Shown: piece by piece, positions 6,772 through 7,085 of the stretch | How positions within the stretch are numbered: the stretch's first letter is position 1 | Layout of the letters: each line of letters opens with the position of its first letter | NCBI GenBank assembly: GCA_005800795.1 | Contig: SYEN01000166.1 | Span: 1-7,085, forward strand | Origin: Burkholderiales bacterium | GTDB taxonomy: Bacteria; Pseudomonadota; Gammaproteobacteria; Burkholderiales; SG8-41 | DNA length: 7,085 nucleotides | Reading direction: 5' to 3' | The notes under the pieces: generated by a model | Seen by the model: the letters and a program-made list of their open reading frames with translations, nothing else | Told to the model about the DNA's origin: nothing | Database searches by the model: none | Made by a program: the position numbers and the translations under genes

Positions 6772-7085
6772 TTGAAAGCAGCAAAAAAACCAGCCGCGCC
6801 AACGTGGCCGCTGGATATCCACAAAGTCTTCAAGCAGGTCGGCATTCGCCAGATCGCCTACGTGCCCGACGCAGGCCACACGCAGCTCATCAAAAGCTGC
6901 CATGCCGACAAAACCATGCGCTCCGTGTCGCTTACCACCGAAGAAGAAGGTGTCGCCATGATGGCTGGTGCCTGGCTGGGTGGCGACCGCGGCGCGCTGC
7001 TGATGCAATCCTCTGGTGTGGGCAACTGCATCAATCTGTTCGGCACCATCCGCGAATGCCGCTTTCCGCTGCTGACGCTGGTAAC
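6772..7085 (+). CDS. Thiamine-diphosphate-binding enzyme, ComD/sulfopyruvate decarboxylase alpha-like (5' part)
   Basis: The first 104 codons of a ThDP-enzyme pyrimidine-binding domain are present; the window ends inside the gene. Landmarks from the TTG start are a Lys/Ala/Pro-rich head (2-10), VGIRQIAYVPDAGHTQLI (23-40), TTEEEGVAMMAGAWLGG (55-71) and LLMQSSGVGNCINL (76-89). The EEEG-A segment supplies the conserved glutamate (E58 or E59) that activates the ThDP aminopyrimidine, and MQSSGxGNxxN is typical of sulfopyruvate and phosphonopyruvate decarboxylase alpha domains. These enzymes decarboxylate sulfonated, phosphonated or related 2-oxo acids to aldehydes, using a ThDP-binding beta domain encoded next door or fused. 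That part lies beyond the window. Following a TctC gene by 20 bases, it probably acts on an imported carboxylate or a product of it. The true substrate is open; many Burkholderiales homologues are uncharacterised. Confidence 0.82.
   Translation, partial: MKAAKKPAAPTWPLDIHKVFKQVGIRQIAYVPDAGHTQLIKSCHADKTMRSVSLTTEEEGVAMMAGAWLGGDRGALLMQSSGVGNCINLFGTIRECRFPLLTLV

Overview
The window looks like a chromosomal segment of a betaproteobacterium, most likely Burkholderiales. The reasons are a ppiB-lpxH gene pair at the left edge, two solute-binding proteins of the TctC/Bug family (greatly expanded in that order), and GC-rich coding sequence. This placement is inference from gene content; no rRNA or other marker is present.

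Layout. Positions 1-950 (+ strand) hold the 3' end of a cytoplasmic peptidyl-prolyl isomerase (ppiB) and a complete lpxH of lipid A synthesis. Positions 1109-2930 (+) hold a two-gene unit with one base between the genes: a secreted MORN-repeat protein and a membrane protein of the sterol desaturase / fatty acid hydroxylase superfamily. Positions 3076-5625 (- strand) hold a TctC-type binding protein followed by a single-chain CoA-transferase with both 3-oxoacid CoA-transferase halves fused. A 162-bp gap between those two contains a short open frame that may be the 3' stub of a lost gene. Positions 5744-7085 (+) hold a second TctC-type protein, divergent from the first, then the 5' part of a thiamine-diphosphate enzyme resembling sulfopyruvate decarboxylase alpha (ComD), read from a TTG start behind a strong Shine-Dalgarno sequence.

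How the genes may work together. The right half reads as a carboxylate capture and activation locus: two periplasmic binding proteins share a divergent control region, one flank encodes a CoA-transferase that could activate an organic acid, and the other encodes the start of a ThDP decarboxylase that could act on a 2-oxo acid. The substrate cannot be read from the sequence, and no membrane transport subunits (TctA/TctB) are visible. The MORN-desaturase pair is a separate small operon, probably linked to envelope or membrane lipid, with no assignable substrate.

I see no CRISPR array, tRNA, rRNA, insertion sequence or phage gene. No gap between genes exceeds about 165 bases. Nothing here is clearly a new defence or mobile system. 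The least explained items are the MORN-desaturase pair, the small stub frame at 4521-4622, and the substrate of the TctC / CoA-transferase / ThDP locus.
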